From positions 2,480,001-2,544,000 of the forward strand of contig NZ_CP064031.1 of the NCBI RefSeq assembly GCF_049532895.1: a stretch of DNA of 64,000 nucleotides, written 5' to 3'. Under the pieces are notes generated by a model. It searched no databases. It had not been told where the DNA came from and saw only the letters and a list, made by a program, of their open reading frames with translations. This DNA is from Dyella_B acidisoli (GTDB lineage Bacteria > Pseudomonadota > Gammaproteobacteria > Xanthomonadales > Rhodanobacteraceae). Positions 17,416 to 26,355 of the stretch are shown piece by piece. The translations under genes and the position numbers were made by a program. Numbering within the stretch: the first letter of the stretch is position 1; each line of letters starts with the position of its first letter.

Positions 17416-18497
17416 CCGACCATCGAAGAGCTCACAACCGGCTCCGTTACAAGCGGGAGCTGAAGTGAAGCCATGAATCGTCCAGTCTCAGCCGACAACA
17501 CCAGTGTAGCGTTGTGGGCACCGTAGATCTGCCTCAATCGAGCCCTCGTATTCGCCAATCCAACCCCATGGCTTTGATGGGTGGACGTCGCTTCTAGATC
17601 AAACGTGTCGTTCGCAACGTCGATCTGCAATCGTTGCTCGGCCAAACGCGCACTGATGGTGATTTCACCGCCTGAAGGTGACAGAGCAATCGCGTGTCGT
17701 ATGGCATTTTCGATGAGCGGTTGCAGCAAGAAGCGTGGCACCTGCGCGTCATTCGCCTCGTCACCCACATCGATGGATACCTTAAGTCGCGAACCGAAGC
17801 GTATCCGCTCGATGGTGAGATACTCGTCGACCACTGCGAGCTCATCGCGAAGCGTCACCGTATGGGTGTCGGGAAAGCTCAGCGTGTTGCGCAGAAGCGC
17901 AGCCAGCCTTGCAATCATTTCGGTAGCCAATAGAGGCTGATTACTTACCACCAACGATGAAATGGCGTTGAGTGTATTGAAAAAGAAGTGTGGTTGAAGC
18001 TGATAGTGCAGCGCCAACAACTGTGCATCGCGCGCTGTCGCTTCCGCTGCAAGCAGCCTAGCCCTTTGTTGCCCAACGGTCTGATAATGCTTTATGCCGA
18101 AATAGAACGCACTCCATCCTTCAAGGGTCACGCAGACGCTGATGGCTTCCGTCAGTGCGAATCTCCAGTCAAACGTCAACGTGCTGTCGGACCAGTGCAT
18201 CTGCGTGAGGCGCGACGCGATCGTGCACGCAACGCCTAGCGCATAAGAGACAATCGCGCAGAAGGAGAGCGCGCGAAACAGCGGCACACCCTTGCGCCAT
18301 AGATATCGACAAAGAAAATACAAGAGAAAGCTGGCAAGAAAAGAACTACCAAGCTCCGCCACTATTCCAAGCACTTCGGCACCGGTGTGACTGTAAGGTG
18401 CAAGAGTGATCGCAGTCGCCAACGCATAGAGCGCCCAGCCGCCGATCTGCAGCGGCCAGAAAGATACGAGGCGCCTGGCAATCTCTGGAGTAGGCAT
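17412..18497 (-). CDS. LytS-type sensor histidine kinase
   Basis: 361 residues. Four predicted transmembrane helices in the first 135 residues (around 13-34, 43-66, 75-96 and 113-136) and no extracellular sensor domain, so it probably senses membrane state or a small ligand within the bilayer. The His_kinase (HisKA_5TM-less) domain follows, with phospho-acceptor His170 in YQLQPHFFFNTLNAISSLV and a HATPase_c domain (PRFLLQPLIENAIRHAI, GVGLANTRARLRQIYG). Overlaps the response regulator gene by 4 bp and forms a two-gene operon with it. Divergent from the HAF-repeat gene at 18712. Confidence 0.95.
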   Translation of the reverse strand: MPTPEIARRLVSFWPLQIGGWALYALATAITLAPYSHTGAEVLGIVAELGSSFLASFLLYFLCRYLWRKGVPLFRALSFCAIVSYALGVACTIASRLTQMHWSDSTLTFDWRFALTEAISVCVTLEGWSAFYFGIKHYQTVGQQRARLLAAEATARDAQLLALHYQLQPHFFFNTLNAISSLVVSNQPLLATEMIARLAALLRNTLSFPDTHTVTLRDELAVVDEYLTIERIRFGSRLKVSIDVGDEANDAQVPRFLLQPLIENAIRHAIALSPSGGEITISARLAEQRLQIDVANDTFDLEATSTHQSHGVGLANTRARLRQIYGAHNATLVLSAETGRFMASLQLPLVTEPVVSSSMVG

Positions 18498-18711
18498 GCC
18501 GTCATTCTATAGGCGGCCTTTCTGTTCTTGCATCCTTTGGGCGTACTGAATGCACGGTTCATCGCAAAATTACTGGGTCTCGTCGAAGCGGAGGCTTCTA
18601 GTCGTCGTGCGCCCCGTTAGGCTCCGCACAAGTTCCTGCTGCATTCATTCAATTAACGCCCTAACGCAATTTATACCCGCTGCCAATCCGGCAAAATCAA
18701 GGGGGGATCTT

Positions 18712-19800
18712 GTGAAGAATCACGTCTTGAAGAATTCTGGAATAGCCATAGGTCTGTTCGGAGCCCTGGTCGTTTCAAGTAGCTTTGCGCAGGAGTTTAT
18801 GCCTGCGATGAGGCATCCAGGTGCGCGAATAGCGATGTCTAAAGCGCAAGTGAGCACACGGATGTCGGACTCACCGACCTATACATACACTCTGCTCAGC
18901 TATCCGGGCACTCTCGACACACAGGGCGTTGGCATCAACCCCGATGCCCTTGATCCCGACTTGGGCGGCCAGAGCGGAACAGCTAGGCCGAAGATTAAGG
19001 TCGTGGGGGCGTGGTCTTCGCCCGACGGGACATCCCAGACAGGCTTTCTTGCTCGAGTGTCTGGAACCAAGCCCGTCCGCGAGACCTACGATCTATTGAA
19101 TGATCCTCTGGGTTCACTGGTGCAACAACCCTATAGCATCAATGATTTCGGCCAGATTGTCGGCGACTATTATATGGGTGAAATCGGAGGCTCTTATATC
19201 TTTCACAGCTATGAGCTGGACGGCGATAAATTCATACCTCTAAATGTGCCGTTTGTCGGCGCCGTTAGCACCTTCTCTCCGGCCATCAACAATACGGGCG
19301 AGATTGTCGGTGGATGGACCGACAGCGCCGGAAACTCGCACGGATATACGCTGATCGGAGGTGCGTACACCTCGTTCGACTACCCCGGTGGCGGCCAGAT
19401 TCAGCTGTATCTTTCAGTCAACAGTCAAGGGGACATCGCTGGCTCCTACGCCGATGCAAGCGGCAACGTCCATGGCTTTTTGCGGCGTGGGGACACCTAT
19501 ACTTCGATCGACTTCCCAGGTGCGGTCTACACCGCCAGCACGGGAATTAATGATGCCGATGAGATCGTTGGAAGTTACTGTCCAACCAGCCAATGTCTTG
19601 CAACGGGTGGTGAAGGCTTGCAGGGATTCATATTGAAGAATGGGATCTATACCACTTTCGCGATTCCGGGCGAGTACGCCACGGCGTTAGCCTCCATCAA
19701 CAACAAAGGCGTGCTGATGGGCAACTACTACGATGCAAACGTGAGTGCGGCCGACACAGCCAATCACGTTTACACGTTCCTGGCGACGCCGACTCCATAG
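18712..19800 (+). CDS. Exported HAF-repeat protein
   Basis: 362 residues from the GTG at 18712, which follows GGGGGGATCTT; the longer frame from 18550 has no ribosome site. A signal peptide (VKNHVLKNSGIAIGLFGALV...SFAQ) is followed by repeated units of the HAF type: F-DxPGA-x-T-x-GIN-x-x-G-x-IVG-x-Y-x-D-x-x-G-x-x-HGF, seen at YSINDFGQIVGDYY, PAINNTGEIVGGWTDSAGNSHGY, SVNSQGDIAGSYADASGNVHGFL, GINDADEIVGSY and SINNKGVLMGNYYD. Such repeats form a beta-propeller-like extracellular protein; function is unknown. Divergently placed to the LytS/LytTR operon, which could control it. Confidence 0.8.
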   Translation: MKNHVLKNSGIAIGLFGALVVSSSFAQEFMPAMRHPGARIAMSKAQVSTRMSDSPTYTYTLLSYPGTLDTQGVGINPDALDPDLGGQSGTARPKIKVVGAWSSPDGTSQTGFLARVSGTKPVRETYDLLNDPLGSLVQQPYSINDFGQIVGDYYMGEIGGSYIFHSYELDGDKFIPLNVPFVGAVSTFSPAINNTGEIVGGWTDSAGNSHGYTLIGGAYTSFDYPGGGQIQLYLSVNSQGDIAGSYADASGNVHGFLRRGDTYTSIDFPGAVYTASTGINDADEIVGSYCPTSQCLATGGEGLQGFILKNGIYTTFAIPGEYATALASINNKGVLMGNYYDANVSAADTANHVYTFLATPTP

Positions 19801-19904
19801 GGTGTCGCTAAGACAGGCGAAGCGATCGACGGGGCATGCGTGTTTCGCATAGATAGCAGTACACGTTACTGCGTTCCGTTCACGTCCTATTGACGGACTC
19901 TATT

Positions 19905-19913
19905 CCCCCCCCC
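19905..19913 (+). repeat. C9 homopolymer tract upstream of an exported protein gene
   Basis: Nine consecutive C in the 19801-20121 intergenic region, about 210 bp before the ATG at 20122. No other element seen there apart from a good ribosome site (CAGGAGGG). Slippage could alter promoter spacing. Confidence 0.6.
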
Positions 19914-20121
19914 TTACAGGGCACCCTCTTCTTTTAAATCACCAAATGTTCGTCAGCATTGTGCATCAGTCGAAAATTACTCATTTTGCAGTGTCATTTA
20001 CACGCACACAAAAATCACCACAATTCTAATCGACGCTATTGAGAATAGCGTCAGTCATAGAAGCACCACACGAGAACACACTTGTTCAGCACCTTTAATA
20101 TCAATACCAGGAGGGTTATCT

Positions 20122-21009
20122 ATGAAATCGTCATTGATGTCCGCCATTTTAGTAGGCGGATGGGTCGCTATTGCTCCAATCGCAAGCCATGCTCAATCTT
20201 CACTGCCTCCCTTCGTCCAGTTCCAAGAAGTTTCTAAGAATCCCGACCCTTATGCGGGTATCCATGAGGTCGGGCCGCAACCCTCACTCACTCCGCTATC
20301 CACCAGAACGAGCAACGGCATTGCGAATACACCAACGCAGCCTGTGGATGGCCGATTTACATTCAATCCCATCACGGTCTACATTCCTTATAGTGAAAGT
20401 ACTGGATCGTCTACTGTAGACTGGTATTGGAACGAAACGGACTCATATTTTCGCTTCGGGTGTTTGTACATTGTCGTAGATAATATAAGCCCTGAAGCGC
20501 AGGGAAAAGTCACTGAGTGTGAGACACAAGGAAGCTACAGCGTAACCCTTCCTTGGATTCAAATAGGACATATCTACACTGCTTATCTGCAAGCGCAAGA
20601 CACTCCCTACCAAGAAAACCGCGGTACACCTCAGTCTGCCGTTTTCTTCAATCCCGGCTCCTCCGTCGTCATTCGGGCGCAACTGCCAGTCAATATTTCC
20701 GTCAGCCCCAATCCTGCGACCATTCCAAGTGGAGCCACCTCTACCACGGTCACCATCAACTGGAACAATCTGGACCCAAATAACCAACGAGTATCATGGT
20801 ACGGCACCAACAGTGCCCCTCCATATAATGGGCAAACGCTTTGCCTTGGACAACCAGCGAGTCCTGCTGGGGCTACTACCGCCAAGGTCGTGAGCGGTCA
20901 ACGCTCAACACTTTACGTGGTTCCCTATGATGGATGCGTTGCCGGCACTGTAGTCAGTTCAGTTCCTCATCCTATTCTCAATCAGGTGTCGTTCTATACA
21001 ACTAACTAA
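20122..21009 (+). CDS. Exported protein of unknown function
   Basis: 295 residues; CAGGAGGG upstream of the ATG and a clear signal peptide (SAILVGGWVAIAPIASHAQ, cleavage about residue 25). The mature protein is Ser/Thr/Pro-rich with many beta-strand-like segments and four Cys; the C-terminal third (SVSPNPATIPSGATSTTVTI onward) reads like an immunoglobulin-like or Fn3-like domain. More AT-rich than the neighbouring genes, possibly acquired. Family not recognised. Confidence 0.65.
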   Translation: MKSSLMSAILVGGWVAIAPIASHAQSSLPPFVQFQEVSKNPDPYAGIHEVGPQPSLTPLSTRTSNGIANTPTQPVDGRFTFNPITVYIPYSESTGSSTVDWYWNETDSYFRFGCLYIVVDNISPEAQGKVTECETQGSYSVTLPWIQIGHIYTAYLQAQDTPYQENRGTPQSAVFFNPGSSVVIRAQLPVNISVSPNPATIPSGATSTTVTINWNNLDPNNQRVSWYGTNSAPPYNGQTLCLGQPASPAGATTAKVVSGQRSTLYVVPYDGCVAGTVVSSVPHPILNQVSFYTTN

Positions 21010-21087
21010 GGTTGGACAATAAAAGTGTACTGCGTCATTTGATGTAAAGCCCCTCTCCTAGGCGGGGCGTCATCAATGCAAGGATAG

Positions 21088-21115
21088 AGAAGGCTGTCGT
21101 TAGATAGCCTTCTTT
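21088..21115 (+). terminator. Terminator after the exported-protein gene
   Basis: AGAAGGCT / AGCCTTCT stem with a 10-nt loop and TTTA tail, 80 bp after the stop. Downstream at 21283-21302 lies a separate small dyad GTCCCGGC-TTTT-GCCGGGAC; the rest of 21116-21327 shows nothing. Confidence 0.7.
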
Positions 21116-21327
21116 ACGTTCAAGCTGTCAAAAAAATTTTGCAGTAGTCATCGATTAAAATTAAGAAGATCCAATTGATACCTTATCCTGAAGGATCGCT
21201 GATTTATCGGCACTGATCTACTTTCTCGTCAAACAATGCCCTCGCCGCAAATTTGCATTCCTTCCCGCAGCACCCGTCTCCAGTCCCGGCTTTTGCCGGG
21301 ACGGCGATTTATTCAGAGTTTTCTCAA

Positions 21328-22530
21328 TTACGATTTTTTCAAAGCTTGCGGCAGCGTAATAAGACTCGATGCTTCCGGCGAGTTGGGGCTGACGACCATT
21401 GGACGCGAGCAACCAGGCACGACGGCTACGTCATACAACTCGGCAACCGGTCCATCGATGCGAAACCAGTTGACGCACGATCGCTTTTCCAGATCGATCA
21501 CATGGATACCCGTCCAAGGTTCGGAATCGGCTTGCTTGAGTCGGGCATCCAGCTCCAGCCCTTCAAAGCGCTTATAACGAGGTCTCGACAGGCCAACGAA
21601 GGCGTATTTGTCGTAAAAAGCCAGGCCGCGCAAAAAACCGGGGCAAAACACTATGGGCTCGAACTTTCCGATACCTTTTTTTTTGAAGCCGGTGATTTTG
21701 CCGAGCTCGCCGGTACCGGAATTGAGCACCCATAGCGCTCCGTTATGCACTCGCGGCGAATGAGGCATCGACAGGCCTTCGCATAGGACTCGGTTGCTCG
21801 TCACATCCATCACGATGCCGCCGTCGCTGCGCCTGTCACGCCAGCCGTCGATCGTGTCGGAACGGCTTACGGCTGTAACGTAAGCCGGTTTGCCGTCGGC
21901 CATGGCCAGGCCATTAAGATGGCAGCGATCTTCGCTGACGACCTGTGAAATGAATGGCGGCTTCCAGATCAATTCAAAGCTGTGTCGCGCGGAAACGGTG
22001 GCAAGGCAATTGAATTGCGTGTTGACAAAAATGCTCCGCCCCTTGGAATCCACATCAATATCATGAGCATCAAGTCGACCGGTCAAATGAATGGTGCGAG
22101 GCATGTAGCACGCATCAAAGCTGTCGTTGATTTTTTCGCCGTATTCCAGCACGTTTTCAAAACGAATGATCTGCGAGTCGCAACAGAGGACCATGCCCCC
22201 TTTTTTGTCGATGGCGATTCCCATCGGCTTCAAGATTTCCGACTGATGCAAGTGTGCGCCGCCATCCTGGCGTCGCCCGAGGAGATACAGCAGTCCGGAC
22301 TGATACGACGTGAACGCCAGAGCTATATTCAATTTGGACAGAAGTGCGATGAGTCCATTGGAAAATGAATAACGCACCTCTTCCTGCTGCAGAACAGGCT
22401 CCTGCAAAGGGCTCTGCTCGTCCGCTCCGGTTTCATTATCCAAACTTGCGCTCCCCGATAGTCCGCGAATATAGAGCTGTTGGGTTACCCCCGAATCGCG
22501 TCCGGGGTAACCCAACCCACGTTTCGCCAT
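21328..22530 (-). CDS. TIGR03032 (DUF4915)-like protein
   Basis: Up to 400 residues. Matches the TIGR03032 pattern: LAFTSYQSGLLYLLG, LKPMGIAIDK, IFVNTQFNCLATVSARHSFELIWKPPFIS, EDRCHLNGLAMADGKPAYVTAVS, GLSMPHSPRVHNGALWVLNSGTGELG, CPGFLRGLAFYDKYAFVGLSRPR and ELYDVAVVPG. These form a six-bladed beta-propeller-like fold; biochemical role unknown. The frame opens at 22530, one base after the autotransporter stop (TGAGATG), suggesting coupling, but a 13-bp-arm hairpin lies inside the first codons and the family-like part starts only near residue 52, so a downstream start is possible. Probably same transcript as the autotransporter. Confidence 0.8.
   Translation of the reverse strand: MAKRGLGYPGRDSGVTQQLYIRGLSGSASLDNETGADEQSPLQEPVLQQEEVRYSFSNGLIALLSKLNIALAFTSYQSGLLYLLGRRQDGGAHLHQSEILKPMGIAIDKKGGMVLCCDSQIIRFENVLEYGEKINDSFDACYMPRTIHLTGRLDAHDIDVDSKGRSIFVNTQFNCLATVSARHSFELIWKPPFISQVVSEDRCHLNGLAMADGKPAYVTAVSRSDTIDGWRDRRSDGGIVMDVTSNRVLCEGLSMPHSPRVHNGALWVLNSGTGELGKITGFKKKGIGKFEPIVFCPGFLRGLAFYDKYAFVGLSRPRYKRFEGLELDARLKQADSEPWTGIHVIDLEKRSCVNWFRIDGPVAELYDVAVVPGCSRPMVVSPNSPEASSLITLPQALKKS
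22479..22516 (-). repeat. Perfect 13-bp inverted repeat between autotransporter and TIGR03032 gene
   Basis: GTTGGGTTACCCC / GGGGTAACCCAAC separated by 12 nt. No T-run follows in either direction. It could be an RNA stability element between two cistrons, and it argues that translation of the downstream gene begins after it. Confidence 0.7.
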
Positions 22531-22531
22531 C

Positions 22532-25500
22532 TCAAAGTTCTATCTTTATGCCTACCCTTCCCGATCGCTCGTGACCATTTTTACCGTCCAGCGAAATGTT
22601 GACATCGCCGGTTGCGAACACCAGAACATTTTTAGCCAATCTTCCGGTTATCCCGACACCTAAATCAAACCAGGTTTCGCCCAGATTGGTTTTGATAAGA
22701 ACAGGATTTTGATGCGTCAAGGATGAAAACGTGGTTTCTCCCTGCGTCCCGAAGGACTGCCATACATTGCCACGCACCCAGAGGGTGAACATGCGCGGTT
22801 GATATGCGCTTGTGGTTGTCTGGTTCGGCATCCAGTCTTTGCTGAGTTTCGCGCCTATTCGGCCATAGCCATTGTTGACGTCGCGATAATCGATCGAGCC
22901 ATAATCGTCTTGACCATTACGGAAGGTGAGATGCTGGAAGATCAGCTGTGCCTGCGGAGTGACTGCCCAACCGTTATTGAAGTCAAATTTATAGCCGCCT
23001 TCAACAGAAGCCATGACACCCGAACCGTTCGACTTGAACAATTGGTTGTTGCTCGTGTTGATGGAGTCGGCCCGGATGTCGTCGTAACGCGTGCCTTGCA
23101 GCACCACATCCGTATACAAACCTTGCGGTGCGTAGCGCGTCCAATAAACACCAAACGTGTAGGTATTCATGCTGACGTGCCCTGCTGGGCCGCCGCTTGG
23201 ATTCAAGCTGTCGACGTCGCTGTCGGTTCGACCCGCGCCCAGATAGAAGCCGGCCATATTCTTCACGCCGTTCTCGGAGGTGCCGCGATAGATATCGAAG
23301 CCGATTTGAAAACCACCAAGGCGATATGACACCCCTTCGATAGAACCGGATGCACCGAGAACCCTTCCCCACCCTGCCTTGCTATAGGTATCTGCCGAAG
23401 TATTCGTAGATGGGGGAGGCGTAAATTGATCCTGTGACACTGCCGTGCGGTAGTCGAGCGTGTCCAGCATGGCCAGGCCCAGGCGGCCCGCCAACACCGG
23501 AACGCGAGCATCCGCCGAAACTTCGTTGCGGTAGTTGGGTACCAACGCGACCGATGTCGCTCCCGGTGCAGGAGTTGGTGTTGGCGCAGGCGTTGGAGTC
23601 GGGGTTGGAGTCGGTGTGGGGGCTGGCGTTGGGGTTGGAGTTGGAGTTGGAGTTGGAGTTGGAGTCGGTGTAGGTGTTGGTGCGGGAGTTGGCGTCGGCG
23701 CGGGCGTTGGTGTCGGTGAATTCAACGCGGACGTGAGATACCAACTCTGGCCATTCTGCTGCAACGTATATTCATACGCGCCTGCTGCAACACGATTACT
23801 CAGGCTGAAAGCGTTGGACGCGGTAGTTGCACCGTTGTTCGCCTCGACCAGTTGAATGCCGACGCCTGTTGTTTGCGCACCAGATCCACCCGTGTTGTTG
23901 ACATAGATCTGCGTACTTCCAGTTGCCGTACCGCCATTGATGATCAGCTTGTTGGCGGGTGATCCGGTGCCGGCAAGATAGACGCCCATATTCATGGAGC
24001 CGCCGCTACCGACGTAATTTTTCACCGTGAGGGTGTTGTAATCCGCGGCCACGGTCGGACTTGCCGGCGCTGCAAAATCAATCTTTCCGCTATTGGTGAG
24101 CGTCGAGGCTATGGTCAGATTCGATGTTGCCACCTGCAGCGTTCCCGCCGCTGCGATGGTTACTGCGCCTGCGCCAAGGCTCGTGTCATTGGTAGCAGTA
24201 AGTGTGCCCTGCATGATCGTCCAGGGCGCTGCATTGGTCGTGCCGTTCTGCAATGTCCAGTCGCTGGTGCCGGTTTTCTGCAGGGAGGCAAAATTCTGAT
24301 ATTGCGAACCAATCGTTGACGCATCAAAGCTTGCATTGTTCGAGCCGCCCAGCGTCAGCACGTCGGTGCCGCCTGCCACGGCCATCACATTGCCCTTGAT
24401 CACAAACCCTGCTTGCAAAGTCAGGCTGTTTACGCCGCCGGTAAACAGAATGGCGTCCGCCAAGGTGACGCCGTCGCCGTTCAAGCCACCCGAAACGGTG
24501 CCGTTATTGATGACGGCGATATTGGAACCCGTAATACCGGCTCCGCCAACGCTACTGCCAAAACCATTTCCGCCGGAGATGGTTCCACTATTGGTTATGC
24601 TTGCCGTTCCACCCGGCGCATTGACGCCCGCACCACCTACGCCGCCCGCGCCCTGGGTACCACCCGTACCAGCCGTGCCTCCCGCATTGCCGGCATTACC
24701 CGAGATGGTTCCACTATTGGTAAGGGTTAGCGTTTCGCCGCTTACGCTAACGCCGCTACCACCTGCGCCACCGGCCCCGCCAGAACCCGCGCCAGTGCTC
24801 GCACCACCCACGCCACCCGTCCCGCCAGAAATATTTCCGCAGTTGTTGACGGAAACGGCCGTTCCACTCTTTGCACTGATGCCAGTACCACCTGCGCCAC
24901 CCACGCCACCGGGGCTCGTGCCAAAACCCTCGCCGCCCGCGCCACCGGCTGCTCCTGAGAGAGCACCGCAACCGGTAATAGTCAGCGTTCCGCCCGTGGC
25001 GTTGACCCCATCGCCACCCGCCCCACCTGCACCGCCTGCGCCGCTGTTGGGGCCGTAACCTGGAACGTTTCCATCCCCGCCGTGATTTCCCGCACCTGCT
25101 GAAATGGATCCGCTGTTGGTAATAGTAATGTTGCTGTTGAGGCTCGCTATTCCGGCACCGCCCGCACCACCAGCGCCTCCGGCCCCGGTTCCTCCACTGC
25201 CTTTGCCTCCCGTGCCGCCATGGCCTGCCTGGATGGATCCGCTGTTGGTAACGGTCAAAGCATGATTGTTGATAAACAGGCCGGCACCACCGTCACCGCC
25301 GCCGCCACCACCGTAATTGGAGTAATTGGGGTGGTAGTTGCCGCTAGTACCAGCCGGACTTCCGCCATTGCCACCGGCGCCTCCATTCAGAGCGCCCGTA
25401 CCCGAAATCGTCAGGCTTGCGGTGGTGCTAGCTCCTGTAACCAACACGCCGAGTCCACCATTGCCGCCGCCACCTCCCGGATAGTCAACGACGCTGCCGC

Positions 25501-25939
25501 CACCGCCGCCAGCGCCACCCGAGTATGTAGTCGTCAGGACAGGGCCGACCGGATTAAGCGCCCCTGCGCCACCACCGCCGCCGCCAGAGCCGATGGTGCC
25601 AGCGCCTCCGGCACTACCGCCCACGCTTCCACCGCTGCCACCGGGATGAGGGCCATAGACGTTGGTGTAACCGCCGCCGCTATAACCATTGCCGGTGACG
25701 ATACTGATGCCGCCGCCACCGCCACCACCGTTGCCTGAGGAGCCGTTGCCGCCATTGCCAGTAGCTGGGCTGGTTGCGACCGAAGAGCCCCCTGCGCCAC
25801 CGAAAGCCGGACCGGACGATGACTTGCCGGCAGTCCCGCCATCAGCAAAGGCAATGCTGCTGGATAGGCTTAGAGAAAGAACGCTGACAGCACCAAGCAT
25901 GCGCTTGGAGGAACCATGCTTTTTACGGGCGGAGTTCAT
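22532..25939 (-). CDS. Glycine-rich classical autotransporter (type Va)
   Basis: 1135 residues from the ATG at 25939, which has GGGAG 6 nt upstream; the frame from 25972 is rejected. Signal peptide at about 1-34 (MLGAVSVLSLSLSSSIAFA). Passenger: residues about 35-500 are extremely Gly-rich, with GGAGGxGG runs alternating with short strands such as LTITNSGTISGGAGGxGG, as in PE_PGRS-like adhesins; about 500-750 has autotransporter-associated beta-strand repeats (DVLTLGGSNN, LQKTGTSDWTLQNGT, GTLQVATSNLTI). A Pro-Thr linker follows, then a C-terminal beta-barrel domain of about 280 residues ending in GRVGIKIEL. Likely a surface adhesin. Upstream 25940-26355 should hold its promoter. Confidence 0.9.
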   Translation of the reverse strand: MNSARKKHGSSKRMLGAVSVLSLSLSSSIAFADGGTAGKSSSGPAFGGAGGSSVATSPATGNGGNGSSGNGGGGGGGISIVTGNGYSGGGYTNVYGPHPGGSGGSVGGSAGGAGTIGSGGGGGGAGALNPVGPVLTTTYSGGAGGGGGSVVDYPGGGGGNGGLGVLVTGASTTASLTISGTGALNGGAGGNGGSPAGTSGNYHPNYSNYGGGGGGDGGAGLFINNHALTVTNSGSIQAGHGGTGGKGSGGTGAGGAGGAGGAGIASLNSNITITNSGSISAGAGNHGGDGNVPGYGPNSGAGGAGGAGGDGVNATGGTLTITGCGALSGAAGGAGGEGFGTSPGGVGGAGGTGISAKSGTAVSVNNCGNISGGTGGVGGASTGAGSGGAGGAGGSGVSVSGETLTLTNSGTISGNAGNAGGTAGTGGTQGAGGVGGAGVNAPGGTASITNSGTISGGNGFGSSVGGAGITGSNIAVINNGTVSGGLNGDGVTLADAILFTGGVNSLTLQAGFVIKGNVMAVAGGTDVLTLGGSNNASFDASTIGSQYQNFASLQKTGTSDWTLQNGTTNAAPWTIMQGTLTATNDTSLGAGAVTIAAAGTLQVATSNLTIASTLTNSGKIDFAAPASPTVAADYNTLTVKNYVGSGGSMNMGVYLAGTGSPANKLIINGGTATGSTQIYVNNTGGSGAQTTGVGIQLVEANNGATTASNAFSLSNRVAAGAYEYTLQQNGQSWYLTSALNSPTPTPAPTPTPAPTPTPTPTPTPTPTPTPTPAPTPTPTPTPTPAPTPTPAPGATSVALVPNYRNEVSADARVPVLAGRLGLAMLDTLDYRTAVSQDQFTPPPSTNTSADTYSKAGWGRVLGASGSIEGVSYRLGGFQIGFDIYRGTSENGVKNMAGFYLGAGRTDSDVDSLNPSGGPAGHVSMNTYTFGVYWTRYAPQGLYTDVVLQGTRYDDIRADSINTSNNQLFKSNGSGVMASVEGGYKFDFNNGWAVTPQAQLIFQHLTFRNGQDDYGSIDYRDVNNGYGRIGAKLSKDWMPNQTTTSAYQPRMFTLWVRGNVWQSFGTQGETTFSSLTHQNPVLIKTNLGETWFDLGVGITGRLAKNVLVFATGDVNISLDGKNGHERSGRVGIKIEL
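23571..23720 (-). repeat. Hexanucleotide repeat coding a Pro-Thr/Ala linker
   Basis: Tandem GTTGGA-type hexamers (five perfect copies at about 23637-23666 plus degenerate copies) encode (PT)n and PAPTPTP. Because units are 6 bp, expansion or contraction changes linker length without a frameshift. Confidence 0.8.
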
Positions 25940-26315
25940 AAGTACTCCCGGGCAGCAAGTATCCACGGGCACAGCGGGGGCTTTAACGATTGCGCACCTC
26001 GCTCAACGAGGCTTGTTCGCAATCGAACATCAAAAGCTCGCCATCCCCATTCGACGCTTCGACTTCACCATCCCACGCCAACATGCGCCGTCGGTTCGAT
26101 ATCTACGCGCAAGCCACCTCACTGCCGACGGCCACTTCTGTAAACATCAAACTGCTACTGCCTCCCCGGCGAAACCGAGGATCCTCCTATTGGGCTGGAT
26201 GATGGTACACCTGACGGATACCTGTTCAAACGATATGCAAATGAAAGAATTTGTGCATTGTGGCGTTGCCTCGTATCGCCTATTGCATGACCCATCCGTA
26301 GGCCCGGTGTATGCG
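25940..26315. other. Intergenic region upstream of the autotransporter
   Basis: Between the autotransporter start and the end of the alpha/beta hydrolase gene. Plus-strand ORFs (25689-26366 and others) are shadows without ribosome sites. No Rcs-like box was found. Confidence 0.4.
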
Positions 26316-26350
26316 CAAGAAAGGCGGCCTCTTGTTAAAGAAACCGCCTT
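26316..26350 (-). terminator. Terminator of the alpha/beta hydrolase gene
   Basis: On the minus strand AAGGCGG...CCGCCTT followed by TCTT, immediately after the stop at 26356. Confidence 0.6.
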
Positions 26351-26355
26351 CACAT

